64,000 nucleotides of DNA from JAFGXT01 sp963677165 (GTDB lineage Bacteria > Verrucomicrobiota > Lentisphaeria > Victivallales > SZUA-371), in NCBI GenBank assembly GCA_963677165.2, contig CAXXSX010000002.1, positions 744,001 through 808,000 of the forward strand, written 5' to 3'. The notes under the pieces were generated by a model, which saw only the letters and a program-made list of their open reading frames with translations, searched no databases and was not told the origin of the DNA. The first letter of the stretch is position 1, and every line of letters starts with the position of its first letter. Made by a program: the position numbers and the translations under genes. Positions 34,257-43,224 of the stretch are shown in pieces.

Positions 34257-34709
34257 TTATTTGTTTATTACTTTAATTGACTTTAGTTTTCCAGGATATC
34301 CTTTAACATCACAATCAACCGTTTTAAATACGAAATAATCTTTCACTGTCACGTTATAACGAGGAGCCAGCAAAAGATCTGCCTTAGAGTCATTACATGC
34401 ATTGAATGCGGCTCCATTACGAGCCATATCGGCAGGATTCGAAAAAAAGCCCAAACCACCACTATCACCTGTTCCATAGTTTACACCGACTGCCTGTGAG
34501 TCTACGCCCCAGGTAAAGATACCAAACAAGCAATTCACCCTTGCATGCCCATCCACCATATTTTTTCCGGCTTCAATTTCCGGCTTTACTTCAGCCTGCA
34601 TTTTTATTTCGACTGGATTTCCCGTGCGATTCGTTTCAAAGCTCGTACATCCTGTAGCAACTAAAGCCAGCATTCCGCCTGCCACTACTGCAATAAAACT
34701 TTTGTTCAT
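34257..34709 (-). CDS. Small secreted lipoprotein, unknown function
   Basis: 150 residues with a lipoprotein signal (MNKSFIAVVAGGMLALVATGC, lipobox ATG-C21), so it is probably attached to a membrane. The mature part contains FGIFTWG and, near the end, NACNDSKADLLLAPRYNVTVKDYF. This looks faintly like TRL-type small lipoproteins, but I do not assign it. AAGGAG lies 8 bases before the ATG at 34709. The gene fills the space between perfect 22-bp inverted repeats and is convergent with the GH10 gene, suggesting a compact mobile or cassette-like unit. Confidence 0.75.
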   Translation of the reverse strand: MNKSFIAVVAGGMLALVATGCTSFETNRTGNPVEIKMQAEVKPEIEAGKNMVDGHARVNCLFGIFTWGVDSQAVGVNYGTGDSGGLGFFSNPADMARNGAAFNACNDSKADLLLAPRYNVTVKDYFVFKTVDCDVKGYPGKLKSIKVINK

Positions 34710-34738
34710 CTGCGTTCTCCTTAACTGTTTTTTTATAG

Positions 34739-34760
34739 TCATGCCGCCTGCATGACCGGT
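34739..34760. repeat. 22-bp inverted repeat, right copy
   Basis: Exact reverse complement of 34225-34246, about 30 bases upstream of the lipoprotein start, in what would be its 5' leader or promoter. The 34761-34966 stretch to metG is AT-rich with no other clear feature. Confidence 0.9.
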
Positions 34761-34966
34761 CGTTTCTTACTGGAATACGAGTGAAATCAGCCTATCTCAC
34801 ACAAAATTTTATTTTTTTGGAAGAATTTTCAGAATTTCGATTAATTTATCGAATCGTTTATCTTGTCTAAATATCTGCTGTTCAAATTGAAAATTGCCCT
34901 AACCGGAAGTAACATATACAGATTTGAATAATACAAAATTAGATAAGTACAGGATATATATTTAAA

Positions 34967-37111
34967 ATGGCCAACAAACGACTTATTACTTCGGCTCTGC
35001 CGTATGTAAATAATGAACCGCACCTCGGCAATATCATCGGTTGTGTATTGTCCGCCGACACCTTTGCCCGCTACTGTCGGCTCAATGGATTCGAAACCCT
35101 TTATGTATGCGGCAATGATGAATACGGGACCGCCACTGAAACCAAAGCTCACGAAGAAGGTGTAACACCAAAGGAAATCTGTGATAAATATCACAAAATT
35201 CATACGGATATTTACGCTCATTTCAACATCAGCTTCGATGCTTTCGGACGTACTGCAACTCCCGAACACACAGTAACCGTACAGGAAATTTTCAATGCAG
35301 CCAATACCAACGGCTACTTTATCGAACAGGATTCTGAACAGTATTTCAGCGTTTCCCTGGATAAATTCCTGGCCGACCGCCTAATCAACGGTACCTGTCC
35401 GCGTTGTGGTTACGAAGATGCCCGTGGCGATCAATGCGACAGTTGCGGAGCCCTGCTCAATCCACAGGAACTGATCAATCCGCGCTGTTCCATCGACGGC
35501 AGTATTCCCGAACTTCGCTCTACCCGTCATCTATACCTCGACCTGCCGAAGATCAGCGAAAAACTTGAAGCCTTCCAGGAAAACATTTATGTCAAAGGCA
35601 ACTGGCCCAACAACGCCATTACCACAACCCGTTCATGGATGAAACGAGGTCTTGAACCACGTGCGATCACCCGTGACCTGAAATGGGGCGTACCGGTTCC
35701 GCTCAAAGGTTTTGAAGGAAAAGTATTTTATGTCTGGTTCGATGCTCCGATTGGCTATATCTCAATCACCCGCCGCGCGTTCCCTGATACCTGGGAATAC
35801 TGGTGGAAAGCGCCGGAATCAACCGACCTCTATCAGTTTATGGCCAAGGACAATATTCCGTTCCACTCGGTCATCTTCCCGGCCTCACAGCTGGCAACCG
35901 GTGAAAACTGGACCATGGTGCATCACCTTTCATCGACAGAATATCTAAATTATGAAGATACCAAATTTTCAAAATCCCGCAACACCGGCGTATTCGGCAC
36001 CCATGTAATCGACTCCGGTATCGATGTGGATCTCTGGCGATTCTATCTGCTGGCGGTTCGCCCGGAACGTCATGATACCGCATTCAGCTGGCAGGATTTC
36101 TTTGACCGCGTGAACAACGAATTTCTCGATAATATCGGAAACCTGGTGAACCGCAGTCTGGTATACTGCTCCAAAAATTTCGACGGCAAACTGGTTCCGA
36201 TAGAATATACTGACGCCCAGAAGGCGTTTATTGAAGAGGTCACTCCGATGATCGCGGAAGTTACCGCCGCATTCGAACGCGTAAGCCTGCGTGACGCGCT
36301 GAAAAATATTCTGGCGGTTGGAAAGGTTGGCAACCGGTTCTTCCAGGATCAGGAACCATGGGTTCGAATCAAGGAAAACCGTGACGAAGTACAGGGCACT
36401 GTCAATATTCTTGCGCATCTGGTTAAAAACATTGCGATAATGCTTGAACCATTCATGCCGGAAACCTCTAAACGCATTTATAAAATGCTGAACATTGAAT
36501 CGCCGGACTGGAAACAGATTGAGTCTTTTGATAATCTTCTCGGAAGTACCATTGGCAAGCCGGAAATTCTGTTCCGCAAGCTGGATGTAAAACTGGTTGA
36601 CCAGTACCGCGCCAAATACGATGGCAGCGAAAAATCCGACCCGTGGGATAAGATTGAAATCAAGGTAGGCAAAATCCTTGATATCTCCCGTCACCCGTCT
36701 GCGGAACACCTTTACGTGGAAAAGATCGACCTGGGCGAAGGCGAACCGCGCACGATTGTGTCCGGACTGGTAAAATACTTTGAAGCGGAAGAACTGAAAG
36801 ATAAAATGGTCATGGTCGCCTCGAACCTGGCTCCGGTGGAACTTTCCGGAATCGAATCGAACGGCATGGTTCTCTGTGCGTCCAAGAAAAAGAAAATGGA
36901 AATTGTCTCAACAGACGACATGGCGATCGGCTCGGTGGTATATCGTGAGGGAGAAGAGCCTTCAGAGAACCCGGAAAAGATTTCTATTGATGATTTCAAA
37001 CAGGCTTCGCTTCGCGCGAAAAACGGTCTGGTGGTATGCGATGAAGTACCGCTTTTTGCTGATGGAAAACCACTAAAAACCGAAGTTGTATTGAATTCAA
37101 AGATATCTTAA
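34967..37111 (+). CDS. metG: Methionyl-tRNA synthetase with C-terminal tRNA-binding domain
   Basis: Charges tRNA-Met with methionine. Class I motifs: HIGH-like P18-HLGN (H19) and KFSKS at 333-337. The zinc knuckle has C144, C147, C157 and C160, the four-cysteine (E. coli-like) type. The anticodon domain follows, and residues from about 565 (KIEIKVGKILDISRHPSAEHLYVEKIDLGEG) are the EMAPII/Trbp111-like dimerisation and tRNA-binding domain. At 714 residues it is full length. No close Shine-Dalgarno; AGGA lies 12 bases upstream of the ATG. It stands alone. Confidence 0.95.
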   Translation: MANKRLITSALPYVNNEPHLGNIIGCVLSADTFARYCRLNGFETLYVCGNDEYGTATETKAHEEGVTPKEICDKYHKIHTDIYAHFNISFDAFGRTATPEHTVTVQEIFNAANTNGYFIEQDSEQYFSVSLDKFLADRLINGTCPRCGYEDARGDQCDSCGALLNPQELINPRCSIDGSIPELRSTRHLYLDLPKISEKLEAFQENIYVKGNWPNNAITTTRSWMKRGLEPRAITRDLKWGVPVPLKGFEGKVFYVWFDAPIGYISITRRAFPDTWEYWWKAPESTDLYQFMAKDNIPFHSVIFPASQLATGENWTMVHHLSSTEYLNYEDTKFSKSRNTGVFGTHVIDSGIDVDLWRFYLLAVRPERHDTAFSWQDFFDRVNNEFLDNIGNLVNRSLVYCSKNFDGKLVPIEYTDAQKAFIEEVTPMIAEVTAAFERVSLRDALKNILAVGKVGNRFFQDQEPWVRIKENRDEVQGTVNILAHLVKNIAIMLEPFMPETSKRIYKMLNIESPDWKQIESFDNLLGSTIGKPEILFRKLDVKLVDQYRAKYDGSEKSDPWDKIEIKVGKILDISRHPSAEHLYVEKIDLGEGEPRTIVSGLVKYFEAEELKDKMVMVASNLAPVELSGIESNGMVLCASKKKKMEIVSTDDMAIGSVVYREGEEPSENPEKISIDDFKQASLRAKNGLVVCDEVPLFADGKPLKTEVVLNSKIS

Positions 37112-37255
37112 GTATATTGCATAGAAGGAAATTTTTATTAATTTTTGATTAATGTGTAAGATTTCTTGTGCAAACGGGGTATATAATGCTATATTTAAGT
37201 GTTTTATTTATGGCATAGCCTATATTCACAACAATAAATCCAACAGGAGAAGAAA

Positions 37256-37501
37256 ATGGCAAAAACAGAAATTTTTGCAGACGGCATCGGTCAGATTCAT
37301 TTCGCAGGCGGCATGGTTCGCTATGACTTCATCACTCTTCAGCCGAGTCCCGATGGCGGAGAGCCCACTCCGGAATACAACGAACGCATTATTATGCCTC
37401 CGCAGGGATTCCTGAATGCATTCCAGTCAATGCAGAGCCTGATCGACAAACTTCTCGATGCCGGCGTTCTTCAGAAGAACGAAAACGCACCGAAGAAATA
37501 A
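37256..37501 (+). CDS. Small protein of unknown function (81 residues)
   Basis: A compact ORF with AGGAGAAGAAA just before the ATG and a strong terminator after it, so it is a real single-gene unit. The sequence has an IGQIHFAGGMVRYDFITLQPS beta-rich first half and a helical second half (FLNAFQSMQSLIDKLLDAGVL); no signal peptide or membrane segment. I do not recognise the family. It may be a small cytoplasmic adaptor. Confidence 0.75.
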   Translation: MAKTEIFADGIGQIHFAGGMVRYDFITLQPSPDGGEPTPEYNERIIMPPQGFLNAFQSMQSLIDKLLDAGVLQKNENAPKK

Positions 37502-37550
37502 TCTGTTTGACAGATTTTGCCAGTACCGCTTCTAAAGCGGGAAAGCAGTA

Positions 37551-37587
37551 AAAAAGACAGCGACCTCAAAAGCCGCTGTCTTTTTTT
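37551..37587 (+). terminator. Intrinsic terminator after the small protein gene
   Basis: AAAGACAGCG pairs with CGCTGTCTTT around an 11-base loop and runs into seven Ts (37581-37587). The A-run on the left makes it potentially bidirectional. Confidence 0.85.
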
Positions 37588-37588
37588 G

Positions 37589-37675
37589 TCCATACGACGG
37601 ACAGCGTTGAGAAGATACATTCGTATCTCCCATACCGGTTCAAACTCCAGTCGCTCTGCTCCCTGCGGAAGCGGA
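37589..37675. repeat. Dispersed multi-hairpin repeat, copy R3 (inverted)
   Basis: The reverse complement matches R1/R2: GCTTCCGCAGGGAGC, CGACTGGAGTTTGAA, GATACGAATGTATC and GTCCGTCGTATGGAC. It lies directly after the terminator at 37551-37587. The remaining bases up to the 37787 gene end carry no recognised feature. Confidence 0.75.
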
Positions 37676-37786
37676 AAATACTATAATCTCACAGCACGAG
37701 TCGGAAAATAACAATGCCCTGAAGAAATAAGGCAACCCGCGGTCTTTTTTATCTATAATCCGAATAATTGAGAGAACAATAATAAA

Positions 37787-40645
37787 TTATCTCAATTCGA
37801 GCAGTTTAACCTGTTCCGGGGCCAGAGGGAATGATAATTTCTCTAAAGTCTTCATTTCGATTAGGTCAGTTACGTGTTTAACCTGTTTCCCCTTTAAGGA
37901 TACTTTAACCGTTTGGGTTCCATAGTTACACATATTAACCAATATATGTCCATTCATTTCAGCAATCCGCCATTCAATTTTATCTGCAGGTTTTCCATCT
38001 GCGCAAACCATGACTTCCGGCAATAAACCTTTGTCTCGAAGCAATTTCCGCATAAAACCATGAGAATCAGAGCTGAATTCAGAAGCTTTAATATATTTAT
38101 CAAAACGCGGCACCGCATTCCGTAAAATCGAACGATTGTAACTATCATGAGCCAATTGTCCTTTTCCAATTCCCCAAAGCTCGATTCCTTTTGATGCTGT
38201 CTGTTTTAAAGTTACTAGAGCCTGAGGATTGATTTGTTTTGCAGCTACAGAAATAATCACTTTACAATCAGGAAGTTTTCCGGCAATGAGATCTTCTTCC
38301 AAAACAAAGCGGACATTAACGCCATTCAAGCTTAAAGCACTGTAAACTTCAAAAACTTGTTTAAGATAATCTTTGCTTTTACGTCCTTTGGGCTGTTTAT
38401 CCCAAATAAGAGAACTAAAACTATAGAGCAAGTAAATGTCTGCAGGCTGAGAAGAAATGGCAAAGACCTGTCGACTCAGCCGATTTAAATCAAGAGCCGC
38501 TTTGCTTGCTCCATAAACTGCAGTCGCGCGGTCATCAAGATTATGGCGTGGCCAGTGAGTCCATATTATACTCATTCCTTTACCGTGAATACACTGCTGC
38601 CATTGCCCGGCATAATAATGCTCCCAGGGAATAGGCATATCCCAGTGCCCAGGTGGAACTTTCTTACGCTTTGGCCCCAATGGAGTAAATCCCCCGGCAA
38701 ACAGGTGATCCTCGGAATTAACAATTGGAGCATTGGGGTTCGCACTGCGAAGAAAATCATAATTAAAAAGAGAATTCCATCCCACGGAAAATCCGGATTT
38801 GACTTTTTCCGCACCGCTCATCTTGTCACTCGAGCCCACCAAATTACGATCCGACCCCTGGTATACCCACCACGCATCAGAACCATTCAAATCCGTTAAC
38901 CTGACATTTTGTACCGGATCAATTCCCATTGTCATATTTGAAGGAATACTTGAAATCATCTTAGTATAAGTAAAGGTTCCGGGACTTAATGTTTTACAAA
39001 GATTATTGATTTTGCGGAACCAGTCATTGACTCTGGAGTTATTGAAGCAGGTCCAGTCGAAAAAACGTTTTTTTGTCCTGTCATCGCCCGCCTTAGGGAA
39101 TTTTTGTCCCCAGGGAGAACATACTTTAGTATTAACAAATCCGGGAACTTTTATCTCATCCCATGATTTATATGAAGCCTCCCAGGCTTTATTGAGATTT
39201 TTTATTGAGCCATGTGTTCTTTTTAGCCATTTCTGCCATTCCTTTCTGGAATTGACCGTTTTTCCATTGAAAGCTGGCTCATTCATCAGATCAAAAAAAG
39301 CAAAATTCGGGACCTTTGAGAGTGAAGGCAAGCAACTTTTTAACGTTCTTTCATTCATATCCCAACTGATTGGGCTTGTAATGTCGTATGTCATAAAGCC
39401 ACATCCAACATTTAATTCCCGATGATTTTTTAGCAGCCACCCCGGCTTCGAATGAGCAGAGTAAAGCTCATCCCAGAACTGGCCCTGTTTATAAGCCTGC
39501 ATGGCCTTGTTATAATGGGCCTGTCCGGAACTATTAAGTTTATCCGAACGCGGCAATTCCCAACGTGGACCAAAAGTCCATCCGCAAATGGCAAAACCAA
39601 TATCGCGATTTAAACTGAAACCATCCTGAGTTCCAATGATATATACGGGACGTCCATCCTGAAAAAAAGCACCTTTTTTATAACTCAGCATATCTTTGCG
39701 AGGTATAATTTTCGAAGAACAAAGCGGAACAAAAGCACTGTTCTCTATTTTATCCAGGCATAGTTTCAATTTACTGAACTCCTCTATGACCCACGCCAAA
39801 TCCTGTTTTTCCGGCTGATAAACATCAGGGTTACTTTGAGCTTTTGCATCAAGCGACCATAACAATAACTTAGATGAAAAATACCTGATAATTGCCAGAC
39901 GCGCTCTTTCATAAGGCATAGGACCGTATTTCTTTGTCAATTGCTGATATTTCGAAAAAAGCGATTCTGATTCAACTGCAACCTTAAATAATTTTGCAAC
40001 GTTTCCTTTAAAAAAAACGTTCAAATCGGGAAGTGAGTTATTATCAGCAGCAGCCTGCACTGGTACCAGTCTGCAATTCGCATAGAAGCCTGAAAACGGT
40101 TGAAAAACCACCTCAAAAACCCAGCTTGGATTTTTATTCTGTTCTCGTTCAACACCAGCAAGCTTTCCGTTAACGACTAACCTCTGTCCATTTTTCCCCC
40201 ATTTATAGACAATGCGGTTCCATTGCATAGGCCTAATAGTTCCAACCGCTGATGACACTCCTTTGAGCCATTTTTGTTTATTGTGCCAGCTATAGTGATT
40301 TGCCGACACCGATCCGTCTTTTTTCAGCTCTATTATCAGGGTACTTAGCCGTTTTTTACTGATATCCCCCCCCTTCACCAGAATTTTATTTTCCAATACA
40401 AAAGGAAATATACTTAATACAACAGCTCCGTCATTCCAGTCCTTTTTACTAATTTTTACATTAACTGGCCTTGCCGCAATCCAACAATCCTTTGATGGAC
40501 CGAACCGAGGTTTTCCAGAAGGAAAGCTTTCGATAACAGACGATTGACCAGCAACTTCCGGCGCTACTTGAACACCTCCTCCGACTACTGTTGAAGATAA
40601 CAACAGAATCCCGATAGCAATAAACGAAAATAAGACTCTAAGCAT
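37787..40645 (-). CDS. Secreted GH42-like glycoside hydrolase with N-terminal LamG-like domain
   Basis: A signal peptide (about 1-22) leads a LamG/concanavalin-like module (about 60-200: ANHYSWHNKQKWLKG, then WNRIVYKWGKNGQRLVVNG). A TIM-barrel hydrolase follows: E456 in FDLMNEPAF as acid/base and E645 in VNSEDHLF as candidate nucleophile, plus KWLKRTHGSIKNLNKAWEASYKSW, a GH42-type signature. A C-terminal flavodoxin-like part (VIISVAAKQINPQ) fits the GH42 trimerisation domain. 952 residues. Its LamG-like module resembles the C-terminal module of the neighbouring 591-residue hydrolase. It is the last gene of the operon from the LacI regulator at 44298. Confidence 0.75.
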   Translation of the reverse strand: MLRVLFSFIAIGILLLSSTVVGGGVQVAPEVAGQSSVIESFPSGKPRFGPSKDCWIAARPVNVKISKKDWNDGAVVLSIFPFVLENKILVKGGDISKKRLSTLIIELKKDGSVSANHYSWHNKQKWLKGVSSAVGTIRPMQWNRIVYKWGKNGQRLVVNGKLAGVEREQNKNPSWVFEVVFQPFSGFYANCRLVPVQAAADNNSLPDLNVFFKGNVAKLFKVAVESESLFSKYQQLTKKYGPMPYERARLAIIRYFSSKLLLWSLDAKAQSNPDVYQPEKQDLAWVIEEFSKLKLCLDKIENSAFVPLCSSKIIPRKDMLSYKKGAFFQDGRPVYIIGTQDGFSLNRDIGFAICGWTFGPRWELPRSDKLNSSGQAHYNKAMQAYKQGQFWDELYSAHSKPGWLLKNHRELNVGCGFMTYDITSPISWDMNERTLKSCLPSLSKVPNFAFFDLMNEPAFNGKTVNSRKEWQKWLKRTHGSIKNLNKAWEASYKSWDEIKVPGFVNTKVCSPWGQKFPKAGDDRTKKRFFDWTCFNNSRVNDWFRKINNLCKTLSPGTFTYTKMISSIPSNMTMGIDPVQNVRLTDLNGSDAWWVYQGSDRNLVGSSDKMSGAEKVKSGFSVGWNSLFNYDFLRSANPNAPIVNSEDHLFAGGFTPLGPKRKKVPPGHWDMPIPWEHYYAGQWQQCIHGKGMSIIWTHWPRHNLDDRATAVYGASKAALDLNRLSRQVFAISSQPADIYLLYSFSSLIWDKQPKGRKSKDYLKQVFEVYSALSLNGVNVRFVLEEDLIAGKLPDCKVIISVAAKQINPQALVTLKQTASKGIELWGIGKGQLAHDSYNRSILRNAVPRFDKYIKASEFSSDSHGFMRKLLRDKGLLPEVMVCADGKPADKIEWRIAEMNGHILVNMCNYGTQTVKVSLKGKQVKHVTDLIEMKTLEKLSFPLAPEQVKLLELR

Positions 40646-40681
40646 AATAGTATTCCTGAAAAATGAATCCTGACTGTTATT

Positions 40682-42457
40682 TTATAAAGAAAAACCTGAA
40701 CCTCTAATTATTTGAAGCATTCCTACAGAGTTTCTCTCCGCTTTTATCTGAAAAGAAAAGGCTTCCGGACTCGTTTCAGTCGGACTTGAACTCACCGGTA
40801 AGCCATCGATAAAAAGACGTCTTCCATTACCACCCAACTGATATGTAACACGCGTCCAATCTCCCGGAATAACCGGCTGATTAGTCGTAAGTGGTTTCAG
40901 CCATTTATGCCGATGCCAAGTCCAGTGATTTGCCGTTACATTACCCTTTTTATCAAGTCCTATCTTCAAGGTAATAAAAGGCTTTTTCAGGTCGCCACCG
41001 ATAATCAATTGTCGACCAAAATCGGACTTCTCCGGCTTGAACCAGAAGTCAATATATCCGCCAAAATCACGAATACCTGTGGTAATTACAGGTTTGTTGA
41101 TAATTTTAGTTGAATCTGCTTTTGTTTTCCAAGGTAGCTTTCCGGATAAGCCTGGTTTGGAATAACAGCCGATTACCTTATAGTTTGCTTTTTTCGTTTC
41201 AGCCTGACAAAGATATTCGACTTTTGCGCTCGAAGTAATCTTATCGCCATTACTAAAAACCCCAGAGGTCCTTTGCCCTCCCATAGTAATAGGATAAACG
41301 TTACCCATCTCCTTGGGCAGAGACCAGGAAACCTTTTTCCCGCTGTCGTGATCCGCATACCAATGAACAAACCGTAATTCTCCGGCTTTATTAATGAACT
41401 CAAGCACATATATATTTTTTGCATCCGGATGGGTCAGCCCTATCCGACGTTTGAACTTGTAACCATCCATAATTTTCAAGGCCGCCATAAATGCGATACC
41501 GGCTGGTTTTGGAATTAGTAGCGGTTTTGTAGTTAACAAACCGTAATTATGTTCACTGTTCGTGGGACTGTACCTGTCATTCCACAAGTCATAATAGATG
41601 TAAAGGCCCATTTTTTCCATCATTGCCAGAAACATCGCCCGTGGCACTCTGAGCGCTTGCCCTTGTTCAGAATGCTGAACAGCAGAAAATCCCCACTCGC
41701 TGCAAATAATTGGTGGCAATGATTGCCCGGACTTCACATATTTTTTCAGCAAAGCCCTTAATTTAGACATATCCTTAATAAGGTCCTCTGGATTTTTTCT
41801 GCGATAAGGATGAAAACTGAACCAGTCGATATACTCAAGCAAACCGTCTTTCAAACATTCTTTAATATATTTTTCCGGAAGTTTGTATGTTGACGGACCG
41901 GCAATGACTGCCTCCGGCATAACTTTTTTTATCTCTTTATATACCTCTTTGACTAGAGCAGTATAAAGATGCGGATTATTTCCATCCCAGAAGCCGCCGT
42001 TGTTCGGTTCGTTCCATATCTCCCAAACAATATCTTTACCATTGTATCGCTTAACCATTTCTAATGCAAATCGTGCAAATGCTTCACGACTTTTTTGAGT
42101 CGTAACATTACGCTTTTTTTCATATAACTTGTTACTATAGTCAAGGATAGCAAGGATTTTTATCCCTTTTGATCTGGCATCCCTTACCAAAGGATCATAC
42201 GAAGAAAAATCATATTTGCCTTTTTGTTTTTCTACTCTATCCCAGTTGAAATCCATTCTTAGCCATTTAGCTCCGAGACTATTAAGAGCAACAATTCCAG
42301 GCATATAGTCTCTGAAATGAATGTTTACGCCAATTCCATTTGGAATCGTGGCATTATTTTCAGCAAGTTTTACGGCCAAACCGGATTTTTCCGAGCTCGT
42401 CGCAAATGCCGAAATAGTGGCAATAATTAAACATAGTCCAATATAAAATTTTCTCAT
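40682..42457 (-). CDS. Secreted clan-A glycoside hydrolase with C-terminal LamG-like domain
   Basis: A signal peptide (about 1-20, AFA-TS) leads a 591-residue exported enzyme. The barrel (about 40-350) has E150 in WEIWNEPNNGG (acid/base) and E254 in ICSEWGFS (nucleophile); GH39/GH5-like. The C-terminal ~150 residues are a LamG-like fold with TANHWTWHRHKWLKP and WTRVTYQLGGNGRRLFIDG, closely like the N-terminal module of the next gene. It follows the pseudopilin by 100 bases and precedes the 952-residue hydrolase by 36. The two probably act together at the surface on one substrate. Confidence 0.77.
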   Translation of the reverse strand: MRKFYIGLCLIIATISAFATSSEKSGLAVKLAENNATIPNGIGVNIHFRDYMPGIVALNSLGAKWLRMDFNWDRVEKQKGKYDFSSYDPLVRDARSKGIKILAILDYSNKLYEKKRNVTTQKSREAFARFALEMVKRYNGKDIVWEIWNEPNNGGFWDGNNPHLYTALVKEVYKEIKKVMPEAVIAGPSTYKLPEKYIKECLKDGLLEYIDWFSFHPYRRKNPEDLIKDMSKLRALLKKYVKSGQSLPPIICSEWGFSAVQHSEQGQALRVPRAMFLAMMEKMGLYIYYDLWNDRYSPTNSEHNYGLLTTKPLLIPKPAGIAFMAALKIMDGYKFKRRIGLTHPDAKNIYVLEFINKAGELRFVHWYADHDSGKKVSWSLPKEMGNVYPITMGGQRTSGVFSNGDKITSSAKVEYLCQAETKKANYKVIGCYSKPGLSGKLPWKTKADSTKIINKPVITTGIRDFGGYIDFWFKPEKSDFGRQLIIGGDLKKPFITLKIGLDKKGNVTANHWTWHRHKWLKPLTTNQPVIPGDWTRVTYQLGGNGRRLFIDGLPVSSSPTETSPEAFSFQIKAERNSVGMLQIIRGSGFSL

Positions 42458-42557
42458 ACTTTGTATCCTTTAAAATAATTTCCAACACACCGAACAACAA
42501 TGTGCAATTCTTTTAACATAAATAAAAAAACATCGCTTTTTAGACAACAAGACTGAT

Positions 42558-43199
42558 TTAATCCTCTGTATCATTAAAGTTATTCCAGGTATAACTCCCT
42601 TTGCCAAAATATCGTTTACGTGGAACCAGTTTAACATATCCCCCTGCATACAAAACATTACACCCCAACGAATGGTTTACATTTTTGGTAAAAGTTGAGT
42701 TTGATCCCGGATAATCTAACATTAGAGCTCCATACGAAGGAGCCCTTCCTATACGTCGTGCGGGAAATACGCCACTACCGTTTGCTCCCATAGTATGAAC
42801 CGGCCATTTCACATGACACATATAGGCATAACTGGATTCATATCCCCAGGAATCCTTAACCAACCCTATCGTATTATGAAATGTTCTTTTGTCTCCAACA
42901 CAGCGATAGGCTTTTATCGATTCCAGATAACCCAGCGAATAAAGTTTTCCAAAACTAGTGAAACTTGAACTATAACGACAAAAAGCAGCGACCCCCTGCC
43001 AACCGGTCCAAACAAAAACATCATTATTATCTCCACAATACATTGCGTGAGCATAGTAGAATCCTTTAAGATTGCTGGAACATGCGGAAACTTTAGCACG
43101 ATCTCTGGCTTTCGCTAGAGAAGGCAATAGTAATGCGGCAAGAATAGCTATGATTGCTATTACAACAAGAAGTTCGATGAGCGTGAAGAGACGTTTCAT
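42558..43199 (-). CDS. Pseudopilin-like protein with altered DG motif
   Basis: 213 residues with a very short leader (MKRLFTLIELLVV) and Leu before the processed Phe. The C-terminal motif has the usual spacing but Gly replaces Asp (HSLGCNVLYAGGYVKLV). GGGAG lies before the ATG. It is directly between the LacI regulator (25 bases upstream) and the two secreted hydrolases, the same order as the other modules. Confidence 0.87.
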   Translation of the reverse strand: MKRLFTLIELLVVIAIIAILAALLLPSLAKARDRAKVSACSSNLKGFYYAHAMYCGDNNDVFVWTGWQGVAAFCRYSSSFTSFGKLYSLGYLESIKAYRCVGDKRTFHNTIGLVKDSWGYESSYAYMCHVKWPVHTMGANGSGVFPARRIGRAPSYGALMLDYPGSNSTFTKNVNHSLGCNVLYAGGYVKLVPRKRYFGKGSYTWNNFNDTED

Positions 43200-43224
43200 T
43201 ATTTTTCTCCCTTTTCGTGTTTGT

